A stretch of 64,000 bases of DNA from Circinella minor (taxonomy: Eukaryota; Mucoromycota; Mucoromycetes; Mucorales; Lichtheimiaceae). The translations under genes were made by a program, and so were the position numbers. The stretch covers positions 58,222 through 122,221 of the forward strand of contig JAEPRB010000122.1 in NCBI GenBank assembly GCA_016758965.1, written 5' to 3'. The notes beneath the pieces are model-generated. The model worked only from the letters and a program-made list of their open reading frames with translations, did not search any database and was not told where the DNA came from. Positions 24,901 to 36,930 of this stretch are shown here, piece by piece; position 1 is the first letter of the stretch; each line of letters starts with the position of its first letter.

Positions 24901-25994
24901 TGGTTTATCAACAAAACGTTCAATAAAAACAGTACCATCACCAAAAGCAGATAAAGCTTCGGATTTGGCACGTGTGAATGCGTCTTCTAAAGATGCTTCA
25001 TCACGTACAACACGCATACCACGTCCACCACCACCCATGGCAGCCTTGATAATAATAGGGAAGCCATGTTCTTTAATAAAAGAAACAGCTTCTGAATAGT
25101 CACTGACTGGACCAGGTGTACCAGGTACTACAGGTACTTGACATTCCATGGCTATTATAATTATAATAATAATTGGTATTTTTTTTTGTGTATATAAACA
25201 AAAAATAAATAAATAAAGTTTAAGGTTAACCGATTTTGAAACGTTTCAACAAAAACCCTGTATGATTCTTTCTTTCTTTCACAAAATCCAAAACAATACT
25301 GTCTTTCCCCCCCCCAATTCCTTCCACCGATGTCATCATTTCTTACCGATTTGTCTAGCCTTTGTTTTATCACCTAAACTTTCAATCACATTAGCAGATG
25401 GACCAATAAAAGTAATACCAGCTGCTTCTACTTTTCTTGCAAATTCTGCATTTTCAGATAAAAAACCATAACCGGGATGAATCATAGCAACACCATGTTC
25501 TTTTGCAACACGAACAATTTCATCTTGTGCAAGGTAAGCACCTACAGGTGTAAATTGACCCAATTTACCAATTTGATATGCTTCATCGGCCTTTTTAAAA
25601 ATAAAAATAGCTCCGGTTAATGCAAAGGATGTCGCGTTTTAGCTTTCTTTCTGAGTTTTTTTTTTTTTTTTGGTTTTACCTTGTAACGATGCATGGATAA
25701 ACGATCTTCGTATGAAAAAATAGAAATAGTACGCATAGAAAGTTCATGAGCAGTACGGAAAACACGAATAGCAATTTCCTATATACGTAAAGAGAAAATA
25801 TATATATGTTTTTTTTTTTAAGTTTTTAGATTGAGAGGGGATGATTGATTGATGGGTTTTTTGTTATATATATATATATAATAATTTGATTGTATACATA
25901 CGCCGCGGTTAACAACCATCAACTTGCGAAGACTACCCATCACTTCACTACTACGACGAATCGTTTCAACTGAATGTTCACGTTGAGGTGGCAT
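21931..25994 (-). CDS. PYC: Pyruvate carboxylase, 1177 aa
   Basis: Five exons (25994-25902, 25778-25680, 25590-25347, 25151-23841, 23717-21931) join in frame. The length is normal for fungal pyruvate carboxylase. It is a biotin enzyme that makes oxaloacetate from pyruvate, bicarbonate and ATP to refill the TCA cycle. The biotin carboxylase part has MVVNRGEIAIR, YEDRLSMHR, HPGYGFLSENAEFA, the Gly-rich ATP-grasp loop MGGGGRGMRVV and EINPRIQVEHT. The carboxyltransferase part has DTTWRDAHQSLLATRVRT, the metal-binding HVHTHDTAGTG and MSGMTSQPA. The biotinyl domain ends the protein, with AMKMET (biotin Lys about 1139). The N-terminus MPPQREHSVETI has no mitochondrial presequence, so the enzyme is probably cytosolic, as in yeast. 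Exon 3 encodes KLGQFTPVGAY. Confidence 0.97.
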
Positions 25995-26069
25995 ATCTTT
26001 AATTTATTTTTATTTGTTCAGAGAGGAAAAAGGGGGGAATTTGTTGACGTGATTTTTCTTTTGAAGTCA

Positions 26070-26104
<35 letters not shown>

Positions 26105-26687
26105 GTAATAAAAAAAAATAGACAGGTTAAATATTAAAAGCGAAAGAGAAGAGTGTTTGAATGGACGGGAAAAGGCTGGGAAAATTGGTAAATTTTCCAA
26201 AAAAAACTAATTTAATTGGTTCCAACCAAATACGCATTTTTTCTTTTTATCTAAAGCCAATGTAATCAGAGATAGATAAGATCGTGCCAAAAGAGAGAGA
26301 GAGAGAGAGAGAGAAAGATTTTATGTGTACATAGTGTCATTATAATATATTTTATACATGATTTCGTATTATATTTTTATTATTATTATGATTATCAATA
26401 CTTTTTAAAACGGGGGTGTGATGGTAGAGATGAGACAAAAGCTTACACTATCTCAGGCGGTCATCAAATTAGAAATGATCTAATAAGAAATATTTCTAGA
26501 TCTCTTTTTTCACCATCCACTATCATAGCTATCACCATTTCATGTTTTTTTTTTAATACTACAACTGCTATTACCACATCAATATTAAAAAAAAATGTAT
26601 TGTGTTGTCAATATGTTTGTAGAAAATAGAAAAAAAAACTTGTTCAACATACACAAATAAATATTTATAAATTAAAACAGTGTTTAT
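25995..26687. other. Spacer: 3' end of the Kar9/GAS2 gene and promoter of pyruvate carboxylase
   Basis: Two minus-strand genes lie head to tail here. The spacer holds long A runs (26068-26085), a (GA)n tract near 26293-26313 and TA-rich sequence. No further gene is visible. Confidence 0.5.
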
Positions 26688-29600
26688 TTAAAGAGTTCCG
26701 TAACGTAATAAGAATAGTTCTAAATCTTCAAATCCTCCTCCAATACGTATAAGAACCTTGTTTTGTGCCGGTTTACTTCTTCTTTGTGAATTGTTGTTAT
26801 TTTCATAAGTCATTAATTTACAAGTATACAATTTTCTTCCTCCTCCTACTGAAGGATTTAATTCATTTCCAAAGAAATACCGTCCTCCCCCTAAAGGACC
26901 TTTTGAACATTTAACAGAAATAGGACTTGCATTAACAATACGTGCTACTTCTCGATCTAATGGATCTTTTGGATTGGGTATATACATTTCTTGTCTTTGT
27001 TCTTGTTGAAATGATCCTCGCATTAATGAAAAATCATTATTATCATTATCTGAAAATTTTCTTCTACGATATTGAGGTGATGCTGCACGCGCAGGGACAT
27101 GAGTCGTTCGAAAAGGTGAAGCAGTACGATGCATTAATGCTGGCATCGATTGCTTCTTTTTTAACGATGATGCAGATGATTTTTGTTGAAATGATGTTGG
27201 AAGAGGTGGGACAGGTGGAGCTTGATAATGATGCTGTGCCATGGATGATTTTGGACGTGGAATTAAACTTGGTGACTCGCATCTTAATCCACCTGCATTA
27301 GGTGTTTTGGGCCTTGGAATAAATGAAGGTGTCATGGTACGACGATAGGGTGATACAGACCGTTGGTTAGGATAGCGATGGTCATTATTATCATTATCAT
27401 CATATTCAGGTACGAATAATTGTTGCTGTTGTTGTTGTCTTCCTAAACTACTCTTGGGACGATTTGGAATATTAGGTGTAGTGGATTTACGTCGTGTATA
27501 ACTAGGGGTAGGTGTTTTGGATCTTTGTGGTGGTGCTGATGTAGGTGTTTTTGGTCTGTTATTTTGTTGCTGATGTTGATGTAAATCTTGATCTACACTT
27601 TGTGTTTTTCTTGCTGTTCTCATCAATGTACTTTTTGTTGGTTTCATCCATGATGCTTCTTGATCTTTATCATTATCACGTGAATTATTAGGAACTCGAC
27701 TTTTCCTTGTTGCTGTTGCTGTTGCAAATGACCTTGATTCATGGTTATTATTATTAGTACTTGTACCCATAGGAGTCATTGTTCTGCGAGTATTGTGAAG
27801 ATAATCTGTGGAAGATGATTCCGAAGCACTCGGTCGGATATCACGTGCGTACGCCATTGAACTTGCTGCACGTGGTGGATGTTGTGTCACTTTATTACTA
27901 TTACCAAACATACTACGTTTGCCACTTGGTGTAACACTACGAATACCTCCCATCGTTCTTCTGTAATCATCTTGGTCTTGTTGATAATGATGATTACGAT
28001 GATTTGTTGTTGTTGTTGCAGATTTATATAACGCATTATTACTTTTAGCTCGAACAAGAGTTTCACCTCCTCCATTATAAGGTTCAGGTGTTCTATATCG
28101 TATACTTTTCCATGCACTTGTATTTGTATTCATGGAAGAAGATAAATACATTCCTTCAGTCAACATACGATCCGTCTCAGGTAAATCTTTATTACGTAAC
28201 ATATCCATGGAAGATTTCAATGTAGTCCAACGTTGCATCATGGCTGAATGGCGTTTACTTGTTCCATTATTTCGGGCCACACGAGAAACAATCCCATTAC
28301 CTAACATACCAAGCATTTTACCAATCGATGGTGTATAATACTTGTATTTGGCTTCAAAGTTTTTTTCAACTGACCGAAATTTTTCACGATCTACAGGTGG
28401 AGATGATGATGATGACATTGTTGTTGAAGAAGAAGAAGGTGATGATGCTTGTTGATGATGACGGTGAGGAAAGTTACGCATAATGGACTTGGAAAATCGA
28501 TTAAAAGCATTATTACCACCTTGCTGCTGTTGTTGTGACGTTGTTGTTGATGACGATGATGCGTACCATTCACGTACTTGATCAATAATTGTATAACATT
28601 GAGTTACTGTTTTATCAAGTCCATCAATCATGACATCTACTTGATCTGCCACTTGCCGAAATACGACTAACCAGCGATCTTCTTTAAGTTCTTCTTTAAG
28701 ATCATCGATTTCAATACGTAAAGTTTCCCAACGATGTTGAACCATATGATGTTTTCGCGTAAGCATACCAGATGGATCTTCGGGTGGTGTATGTGATGTC
28801 ATACTACCATAAATTCGTTGAACATCATTGAATAAAGGTTCCACCTTTCTATCAATTTCTGCCAAAATGTGTTCATCTCTTGTTTGATTAGTTGTTGTTG
28901 ATAATGACGATGTCGCTGTTGAATCGTTCATTAAACTTGTGGCTGTTGTAGATATTGTATTATTTGTTGTAGTCGTTGTGGTTGTAGTTGAAGAAGGCGA
29001 AAATAAGCTACTTGTTGTACTAATAGGCGAACTCATTGCATCACTTGTTGAACTATCCAATAATGGATTATTAATATTTGAAGCAGTAGTAGAAGCAACT
29101 ATAGCTGCCGCATGTCGTTTCTCCTGAAATTGGAACATCATAATCGATAAATCATCAATCTGTTGCAGTACGTTTTCCATCAGTAGTGTCAACTCCTTTT
29201 TCTCATTCATCGTATCCAATTGTTTAAGAACCGATGACATAAAATGCTGTAATCCAGACCATTCACTTTGTATTTTAGTAATTGACATACGTGTATGCAT
29301 TTTCTTGGTCATTGTCACACCGGCGGTATCTTCCATATCCAATTTATCTTCAACAATGTTTCCCACTTCAACAAGGATAGACATTAAAGGTTCCATACGA
29401 CCAAAAGTTAATTCTAACAATTGATCATCATCAAAAGATAAGATAGAACTTGTTTGATCTTCTTTTAAAGACAACTCTAAACTAAAAACGGCCATTTGGG
29501 CTGTTTCAAGCCATCGTGTCATTTTATCCATACAAGTATCAAAATCATCCATGACTTGTATTAGTGATAAATTTTCATGCAAATTAAGAATGGTGTTGAT

Positions 29601-29768
29601 TTCCTTGTCGGGTAAAGGTGTTGCACCAAGTCGAGAAAAAACGGAATCTTCCGATTGCATCGATATAGATGGTTTCACTGAAAGTGGTGGGAAAAGTTGT
29701 TGTGGTGTTGTCATAGTAGTAGTAGTTGTGGAAGCTGTTGTTGCTATTGTTGTTGCTGTTGTCGCCAT
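26688..29768 (-). CDS. Kar9-like/GAS2-domain microtubule-associated protein, 1026 aa
   Basis: One exon. Residues about 50-570 are helical and resemble the Kar9 family or spectrin-like repeats (WLETAQMAVFSLELSLKED, MQRWTTLKSSMDMLR). They are interrupted by Ser/Thr/Gln-rich linkers. Residues about 570-930 are disordered, basic and Ser/Pro-rich. They contain two SxIP motifs, S815-F-I-P and S834-L-I-P, each in a basic RPK context, the signature that binds EB1/Bim1 at microtubule plus ends. The C-terminus (935-1026) is a GAS2-related domain: DPLDREVARIVN, GGGRYFFG and VLIRIGGGFEDLELFLLRY. GAS2 domains bind microtubules. The combination predicts a plus-end or cortical microtubule linker for nuclear positioning. 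Poly-Thr/Ser and Gln tracts are typical of this genome. Confidence 0.8.
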   Translation of the reverse strand: MATTATTIATTASTTTTTMTTPQQLFPPLSVKPSISMQSEDSVFSRLGATPLPDKEINTILNLHENLSLIQVMDDFDTCMDKMTRWLETAQMAVFSLELSLKEDQTSSILSFDDDQLLELTFGRMEPLMSILVEVGNIVEDKLDMEDTAGVTMTKKMHTRMSITKIQSEWSGLQHFMSSVLKQLDTMNEKKELTLLMENVLQQIDDLSIMMFQFQEKRHAAAIVASTTASNINNPLLDSSTSDAMSSPISTTSSLFSPSSTTTTTTTTNNTISTTATSLMNDSTATSSLSTTTNQTRDEHILAEIDRKVEPLFNDVQRIYGSMTSHTPPEDPSGMLTRKHHMVQHRWETLRIEIDDLKEELKEDRWLVVFRQVADQVDVMIDGLDKTVTQCYTIIDQVREWYASSSSTTTSQQQQQGGNNAFNRFSKSIMRNFPHRHHQQASSPSSSSTTMSSSSSPPVDREKFRSVEKNFEAKYKYYTPSIGKMLGMLGNGIVSRVARNNGTSKRHSAMMQRWTTLKSSMDMLRNKDLPETDRMLTEGMYLSSSMNTNTSAWKSIRYRTPEPYNGGGETLVRAKSNNALYKSATTTTNHRNHHYQQDQDDYRRTMGGIRSVTPSGKRSMFGNSNKVTQHPPRAASSMAYARDIRPSASESSSTDYLHNTRRTMTPMGTSTNNNNHESRSFATATATRKSRVPNNSRDNDKDQEASWMKPTKSTLMRTARKTQSVDQDLHQHQQQNNRPKTPTSAPPQRSKTPTPSYTRRKSTTPNIPNRPKSSLGRQQQQQQLFVPEYDDNDNNDHRYPNQRSVSPYRRTMTPSFIPRPKTPNAGGLRCESPSLIPRPKSSMAQHHYQAPPVPPLPTSFQQKSSASSLKKKQSMPALMHRTASPFRTTHVPARAASPQYRRRKFSDNDNNDFSLMRGSFQQEQRQEMYIPNPKDPLDREVARIVNASPISVKCSKGPLGGGRYFFGNELNPSVGGGRKLYTCKLMTYENNNNSQRRSKPAQNKVLIRIGGGFEDLELFLLRYGTL

Positions 29769-29771
29769 GAT

Positions 29772-30022
29772 CTGATTTGTTATACTTTGTTATCGAAATG
29801 AAAATTGAAATAGGAAAAAAAAATAAAAACTGGGATATATTTACATGCTACGCAATAAAAAAATAATAATAATTAACATTTATATTATTAATAATCAATC
29901 TTATATAATATATTCTCATATTATTTATATATAGATATAGTTATAAATATAGACAAAAAAAATTGAAAAATTTTAGGGTCCTTTTTTTTTCTTTTTTTAT
30001 TTGTTTATTTTATAAGACTTAC
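29772..30022 (-). other. Possible 5' UTR intron of the Kar9/GAS2 gene
   Basis: On the minus strand a strong donor (TTTTG|GTAAGTC) sits at 30022 and an acceptor (AAATCAG|ATCATG) at 29772, three bases before the start codon. The 251-bp interval is A+T-rich and non-coding. Inferred from splice consensus only. Confidence 0.35.
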
Positions 30023-30023
30023 C

Positions 30024-31122
30024 AAAATGGTTGTTTATGACAATGAGGTAAAATAAATTATATATGTAAAATAAAAAAGGGTATCAATATGCAAAATAGA
30101 AATGGGGGAATGAAGAAATGAAGTAATGATGAAATGAAGTTAATGACTTTTTTTTAAAACAGCATGAGGGGGGGAAAGGGAAAGAGAAAGAGAGGGGAGA
30201 ACAAAACAAAACCAAAAAAAAAAAAAAAAGAACGAACCAGACTTATTTGGCCGCGTGGGGTTTCCCTGGTTACTCTTTTTTTTTTGTGATATACATATGC
30301 CAGTTTAACTACTGTAGCTTGGTTGCATCCTCATTAACAACGCAATATAACAACACAAATCAAATGCTGCAATCATGTGATATATTTGATTAGTTGTCCT
30401 CTTCTGTTATTATTGGATGTTACCATTATTATTATTATTATTATTTTACCTCGCCTCCTTTTTTTTTATTATTTATTTCGTTTGATTTGATAGAAATCAC
30501 TATTACTACTACTACTACTACTCCTCTTCACCCCCCCCTTTTTTTTTTACCCCTTTCGACAATTAGGTGAAGTGAAAAATAAAGAGAGCACAAAAAAAAG
30601 GTAACCTATTTCTATACGTTCCGCCGCCATCCCCCACGCTTACTCCTGATGGTAACACGAGAATATTTGCGTTCGGAGGAGCCGTTCCGTTAGCAACAGT
30701 GAAAAAAAAAGCACTTCACATATGAATTTAATTATGTATATAAATGTATTTGAAATTTTTGAATAGTTCATTAGGAATAGATACACTTTTTTTCCCTTTG
30801 ATTTCTTTATATATATATATATATATAATCACCATGATGATCATAATTCATTGGATATTATATATTTAATTAGTTAAGTCGTTTTTTTTATCTTGTATCC
30901 CTGCAGAAAATTGAGTTTGACAGTTTTTTCTTTTGTTGTTGTTTGTTATTATTTGTATACAGAGGCGAATAATAATAATAATAATGCCCTTCTTTTTGCC
31001 TTAACACATAATCCATATTTTCTTTCTCCCCCCCTTTTAATGTATATTGTTATGGCTGTCTCCTTCTTTCTCTTATTGCCATCCGATCAAATTACATAAC
31101 AATAATAAGATCTGATTTTTCG

Positions 31123-31159
<37 letters not shown>

Positions 31160-31405
31160 AGCAATTATAATTATCCAAGGATGAAATTTACTGCTTTATA
31201 TTTATATTCTTTTTCGTTCAAAGATCGAATAATAAAGTATCATTCTCTACGTAGGAATAAAAAATTATATAAAAGAAAAAACCTGTAATACTATTCAATT
31301 ACATCATTGATGACTTTCAACTTATTTGTTGCATATTGATTACTTATTACGTCTTAGTCTTGCAAAAATAAAAACAAAAATAAAAAAATCAAGTTATACC
31401 ATGTA

Positions 31406-31453
<48 letters not shown>

Positions 31454-34400
31454 CAACAAGTTGATCTTGTTTGTATCAAAGAATGATCACTCATTATATT
31501 ATGTGTTTAATGTTTCTTTTTATTGTTACGTATTAATAAATATTACTAAAATCGATACATTCATCATTTTAATATCAATGAGAAACTCCCAATAACAAAT
31601 CGATCATCCATTGTTTGCATTGACCATGCAAAAAAAAAATTGTTGTTAAGGTTTATGTTTATCAATTGTACACGTTAAATAAATAAATGAAACAAATCAA
31701 TAATTAGTATACGTATTTAGATAAATGTGGCAAAGAAGTGGAAATATGAATCTACTACCTGATACGTAACAATATCCGGAAGAGACGCCTCACTGCATTG
31801 CATTACTATTTTTCTGTTACAGGCTCTTTCTTCTTTTTCTTTCTTATTTTTCAATTTGGGTCCCCATTAATAATGCATGGTTATGTTTACGCAATATATA
31901 AACAAAGATATTACTTTTAGCAGCTATCACAACAATAAATGATTGTTATTCATCACTGAAAAATAAATATGTAGGAAATACTAATATTTTTTGATGGTCT
32001 CCTTTTCATAACTCCTTGAAAAAATTATTCAGTATAAATATTTTTCGTTAATGTTTTATATCTCGAATTTATTGAAATTGAGTTCTCTTTATGCACTACG
32101 TATCCTCTTCCCCCTTTCCTCATACTTATCAAAAAATATTATTTTCCATTTCGAACATATTTTCTTCAAAAGATATAATTTATATGCTACGTTGAATATA
32201 TAATAGAAAAAAAAAACTTGCTGGTATAAGAGAGTTTTCAAATATAAACTCTCCTATAGTCATTGCCGTTAATCATTTATTAATTACATCAAATTTATAT
32301 AACCTTATTGTCCTGTACCTTGTATAACAGAAAAAACTTATTGAACGTAGTACGTAAAAGATGCGTAAATATTGTGCATATTGATCTTTTTTTTTTTTTT
32401 TTTTTTTTTTACAAAAATGCCATAAATAAATTATGTACATGATCAACAGCACCCATTGTTGAGATGTCAAGAAATAAATGAAAGGGAAGCATAGCCACAA
32501 CTATAGTTCTTTAATTCCTGACAATAGAAAAGAAACGGGACAGCGTGAGAACCTAATAAATGATGGCCTGGATGTATCTTAGTACCGACTTCTAAATACA
32601 AATCTGTTTTCTCTATAAGATACATACGAGTTATATTTCAACTTCAATCAGCTATTATGTTTTCAACATACTACTCGACTTTGGTGAGGAGGAGGATTTT
32701 TATTAAGAGGGAGACACAGTTTGAGCACGAAACAAGCTTTCAACCAAAGCTCATTTTTGAACAAATGATAAATGTCACAATATTATAATTTATGCTAAAC
32801 ATTACATTATTTGACGTGTTTTACAATATTGAACTACATAACTGATTTACAAGCACCCTACCATTCTGACAACCTCTATTAACACATGAACATCAAAAAT
32901 GAATTCTTCTACTTATTTTATTTTAAACCCAAATAAAATCGAAGGACAAAAAAATGAAACAAAGTCCTACGTATTGGCAACTATTACAATTTAGCATCAT
33001 GGAACGGGTATGTATCGCTGGATGCTATATAGATGCACACATGTAGATAACAGAAAAAAAAACATACGTATGTATTCTCAAATTGTCATATTTTATCACC
33101 GACAAGCATCCAAATGCAAACACTGCTGTGAAAATATTGATTTCCCGTTTACGATGATGCGTTACATTGCATGTAACAAATAAGAGTAGCGTTACTGAAA
33201 CGTTTTCAAAAATTATATATACATGCATATTCATGTTGCCTGAGCTCAAAACTATTAGAGAGATATGGCTACTACAGACATGGATACCAATTTCTATACG
33301 CAGGGTATGCTGGTGGATATGAAAAAATTGTCTAATTTTGTCAGATGATGCACTAGCATCGATGCTGGGACGTCCCTTGCTTACATTTATAGATTCCAAA
33401 ACAGCTTTTAATTTGCCTGGGGTTGATCATGAACTATACATATGACTATCTACTTTTAACTAAAAATTACTTCTGACACGATGATGGTGAATATAATAAC
33501 GTCATCAAAGGTTATGTACGTACTCAAAACAAAATCTTTTTACGTACGTACGTAGTTTTGAAAAAGTTTTAAGGATACAATGCTGTTAGTATCCAGCTTG
33601 TTTGAAAAAATATGATGTCCAGCCTTAAAAAAACCTCTAAAATTACTTTTATTAAAAACACGGTTATCATATTACTGTATTCCATTATTTTTATATTATA
33701 TGTACAAAAATAATAACAAGGAATAAGAAATACAGTAATTATTTTCTTTTATAGAGGATTGATTCTATAGACAAAGAAGTATTTAAAAAATACGAAACTA
33801 TATTCATTCTACTTTAAGACGAGAGAAGAAAAGGATTGTTAAATGTTCTATATGTTTACTATTTTTTAAGCTTCCAACAGCAACTCAATAATGTTACCTC
33901 TCCCGTTAATCCATAAAGAAAATCTGCCGGCCTGAAAATTTGTTTGACAATTGAGTAAAATAGATATAAGTCTTTTTTGTAGGTCTATTGTCGACTTTTA
34001 TCTTTTCTTTATTTATTATGTAATCAATATGTTGGAAAAGTAGATAAATTAACATGATTTCCATCGGTAAAATCGTTAAACAGTAAATCTTACTATATTT
34101 CTGCAATATACACAACGGGAACAATTAGATATCATCTTAGTACTGTAATACTACCAATATTCATTACAAATTGTTTATCATGCTACGTAAGTACATATAA
34201 ATAAACTATGTGACTTATGGATAAAAAAATAATGTATAAATCCAGGCTCGAAAATAAATCATGTTTCAAAGAACTAATATTAATTGTTTTTGCTTTTGTT
34301 CGTAATATATACTGTACCTAATAGATCATACGTTCTCAATATAATCTTCAGCATTCTACGTATTAGCAATAAATGAATAAAAGAATTACATAATAGCTCT

Positions 34401-34729
34401 CCTTAAAATATACAATCACCTGTAAGATTAAAAAGTTACATAACTATGCACATAAAAACACACGTTTTTCATTACGTAAAATAATAAAACATATTTTGTG
34501 GAATTGTTTTGATGTGTGAAGCTAGTTACAAGAATACTGGGAATTGAAATTGGGGGGGGGTAAAATTAGGAATATTTAAAGCTTATATAATAGTAAACTA
34601 TTACAATAGATTGTCAAAATATGTCAAAAAATATGGAGCATAAAAAACAACTGAATCAGTATGAGCGAGTGGTAAATTTTAAAAACAAATAAATGTATAG
34701 TATAGTACTTTTACTGATGTGGTGATAGT
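30024..34729. other. Long gene-poor region with homopolymers and microsatellites
   Basis: About 4.7 kb without a supported gene. It contains C/T-rich promoter-like sequence at 30440-30560 and an A35 run at 31123-31157. A (CA)n-(TA)n microsatellite lies at about 31406-31450 and T runs near 32389-32410. TACGTACGTACGTA occurs at about 33541. A minus-strand frame at 33399-33025 begins with protein-like sequence (KAVLESINVSKGRPSIDAS) next to a CCCCAG acceptor, but degenerates. It may be a remnant of unknown origin. Confidence 0.45.
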
Positions 34730-36460
34730 TTAATAGATTTCAAAAATTTGCTCTTCCAGTGTGAAATCATTGAAAAAGTGGTTGCCTCCATCTACACGGC
34801 ACATGCCAATTGACTTGTAGTAATCCCCCTCCTTCTTGATAATAGGAAAACGTGCTTCAAGCTGACTATCTGACCTTGTGAAACATATTCCTGTAAGTAG
34901 TACATATTGAGCAGAGTATTGAAGCGTTTCTACCAGTTGATGGAAATAAAACCATGTAACTGAAAGCTGCGAGCTTTCAGGTATCCATTGGAGGTTTTCT
35001 TTTTTTATTGGCAAAAAATGTGATAAGTTCTGAAGAATTTGTGAAATTTCCTCACGTGTTATAATATGTAGTTTGGTTGGTCTTTTGCCTGCCCTGTAGA
35101 TTCCTACGAGCTTTTTTTTTGTAGAACCTGATGATTGGATCGAAATTACAAGTGTCCAACGACAGTCACCGTTGGGTCTCTGTTGAGGTAAAGGTGGTCG
35201 TGTATCTTCGATAGATATAAGATTCGGAATTTCTGTATGATGTTGATCATTCCTCATTCCACGACATGTTACTTGTAAGGCTCTTCCAGTTACAGTGTAG
35301 TTTCTAAAAAATGTTTTGTAACCACGGTAATGCTCTCCATAAGCACCTGTCCATGATGGTAAGTCGAATTTTTGAATAGGTATAATATATTTTGCCTCCC
35401 TTGTGCTCTCACTTTTAGTACTATTGCTGAATGACGCTTTACATATGGCTTTGTATCTACGATATGGTCCAAAACACAGTATACCGATATCCTTTTTTGC
35501 CAGAAGACCGTAACACTGTGACAACAATTCTTGAATATCTTGATTGTAATCAATTCTAATATCTTTTAAAATGTCAGGAAAAATGTTGGTAAGTGCAAAT
35601 ACATGGTCGTGCCTTTTGGTACTGGTACGTGTGTGTGCATGATATAAAATATTCGCGACCTCGTAGCTGATATTATTATGAAAAATTGTATTACTATTCT
35701 TTGATAGGCGATACCACCAGCAATGGGCACTGCGACCTACAAACAGCATTTTAGATGACATTATTGTTTCTTCCAAAGTCCACATGCGTTTCATCCATTG
35801 GCTCTCTTGCAAATTACTTTTATTTATGTAATATTGGCCAGACATCCAACCGGGGAAGCGCTCGTGTTTTACTGTTGTTAACTCAGATACCAATGCTATT
35901 GCACAATATCCATGCTTGTAAATTTTATACATTTGATGTATTTCTCGTTTTCTTTGTTCCTCATCTTTATCATCAAGGCACATTTGATCATACCAAATAT
36001 ACTTTATATCAAAATCTTTGCATATCTCTTGTATAAGTCCTTCAAATGTGACAAACTTGACTTTGCCTGGAATTCGTTTTCGACCTCTTGGTTTTTTTCG
36101 TACAGTCTTGCCTGGATATATAATTTTGTGTTTGCCTTGATCAGTTCGCTCCATATTCCCGGTGATTTCATTCTTTGTAATTTCACCGGATTGGTTCCAT
36201 GAATAGGTTAATGTGCAATATCCTTCTTGTACTTTGGACCCTTTTACCACTTTCATGTCGGATGTACGAACCAGATAACTAGGCATAAAATTTGGTTTCG
36301 GGAGCATTAATGGGATCTTTTTGGGTGGTTGGTTATGACGACTGATGCCTTCTGGATAGATTGTTACTTGAACTTTTCCATCTATTACGGTGGCAAAATG
36401 TATCCCTCTTTCATATTTGTAGTCGCTATATTGTGTTTTTTTATATGTAACATACGTCAT
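34730..36460 (-). CDS. HET-domain protein, copy 2, 576 aa
   Basis: Single exon. HET blocks are YCTLTYSWNQSGE (residues 81-93), YIWYDQMCLDD with EIHQMYKIYKHGY (154-185), and WMKRMWTLEETIMSSKMLFVG. The CINQ motif of the second block is replaced by CLDD, unlike copy 3, so activity may differ. Between blocks 1 and 2 lies a basic insert, VRKKPRGRKRIPGK (120-133), resembling an AT-hook core and a nuclear localisation signal. The C-terminal half has FALTNIFPD, LPSWTGAYGEHY, GRALQVTCRGM and the terminal FxxFTLEEQIFEI box shared with copies 3 and 4. A role in recognition or regulated cell death is inferred from the family only. The start MTYVTYKKxQYS matches copies 3 and 4. Confidence 0.85.
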   Translation of the reverse strand: MTYVTYKKTQYSDYKYERGIHFATVIDGKVQVTIYPEGISRHNQPPKKIPLMLPKPNFMPSYLVRTSDMKVVKGSKVQEGYCTLTYSWNQSGEITKNEITGNMERTDQGKHKIIYPGKTVRKKPRGRKRIPGKVKFVTFEGLIQEICKDFDIKYIWYDQMCLDDKDEEQRKREIHQMYKIYKHGYCAIALVSELTTVKHERFPGWMSGQYYINKSNLQESQWMKRMWTLEETIMSSKMLFVGRSAHCWWYRLSKNSNTIFHNNISYEVANILYHAHTRTSTKRHDHVFALTNIFPDILKDIRIDYNQDIQELLSQCYGLLAKKDIGILCFGPYRRYKAICKASFSNSTKSESTREAKYIIPIQKFDLPSWTGAYGEHYRGYKTFFRNYTVTGRALQVTCRGMRNDQHHTEIPNLISIEDTRPPLPQQRPNGDCRWTLVISIQSSGSTKKKLVGIYRAGKRPTKLHIITREEISQILQNLSHFLPIKKENLQWIPESSQLSVTWFYFHQLVETLQYSAQYVLLTGICFTRSDSQLEARFPIIKKEGDYYKSIGMCRVDGGNHFFNDFTLEEQIFEIY

Positions 36461-36930
36461 TTTTTGTTCTGAATAGAATAAATGCTCAGTATATATTGTG
36501 TCGTTTGATATCCAGTATGATCAATAAAATTATCGGTATACGTAATAACTTATGGCAAAGTAATCTCAATGGTACGGAGACAAGAAGAAAAAGTGGAAAG
36601 GTAATTTTTTTAACCAAGGATACTAAAGTAGTAATAGTAGTAATCGTATTTTGTATTGGTGAGTTCTTCTTTACTATATTTACGTTACTTGGTTCAATAG
36701 AAGATGTATGTTGATTTTTACTTGTAGAGCAGAATTTTGTTTGATATCTGTAAAGTTGATAAAATAATAAAAAATAAAAAATAAACGGAAAATAAACGGA
36801 AATACACTATTTTTGATTGGAAAGTTTATAGTCGAGTGACATTATTGTGCTACTACATGGCTAAGCCAACGAGGCCGAGTTTCACACAAATAAAAAAGAA
36901 AGTAAAAAAAGGCTTTGAGACTATAAACAT
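36458..36930 (-). promoter_or_regulatory. Upstream region of HET copy 2 with conserved palindrome
   Basis: On the coding strand the palindrome TGGCTTAGCCA (plus-strand 36858-36868) lies about 400 bp before the start. It is preceded by TTTGTGTGAAA and, further out, by GTTTATAGTCT. The order matches that upstream of copies 3 and 4. Function unproven. Confidence 0.5.

Noticed and set aside
27064..29127. Several antisense frames opposite the Kar9/GAS2 gene
   Set aside because: They are shadows of Ser/Thr/Gln-rich codons of the real gene.
33025..33399. 124-codon minus-strand frame as a gene
   Set aside because: Only the first third looks protein-like and no start context, splice partner or family could be found. 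Kept as a possible remnant only.
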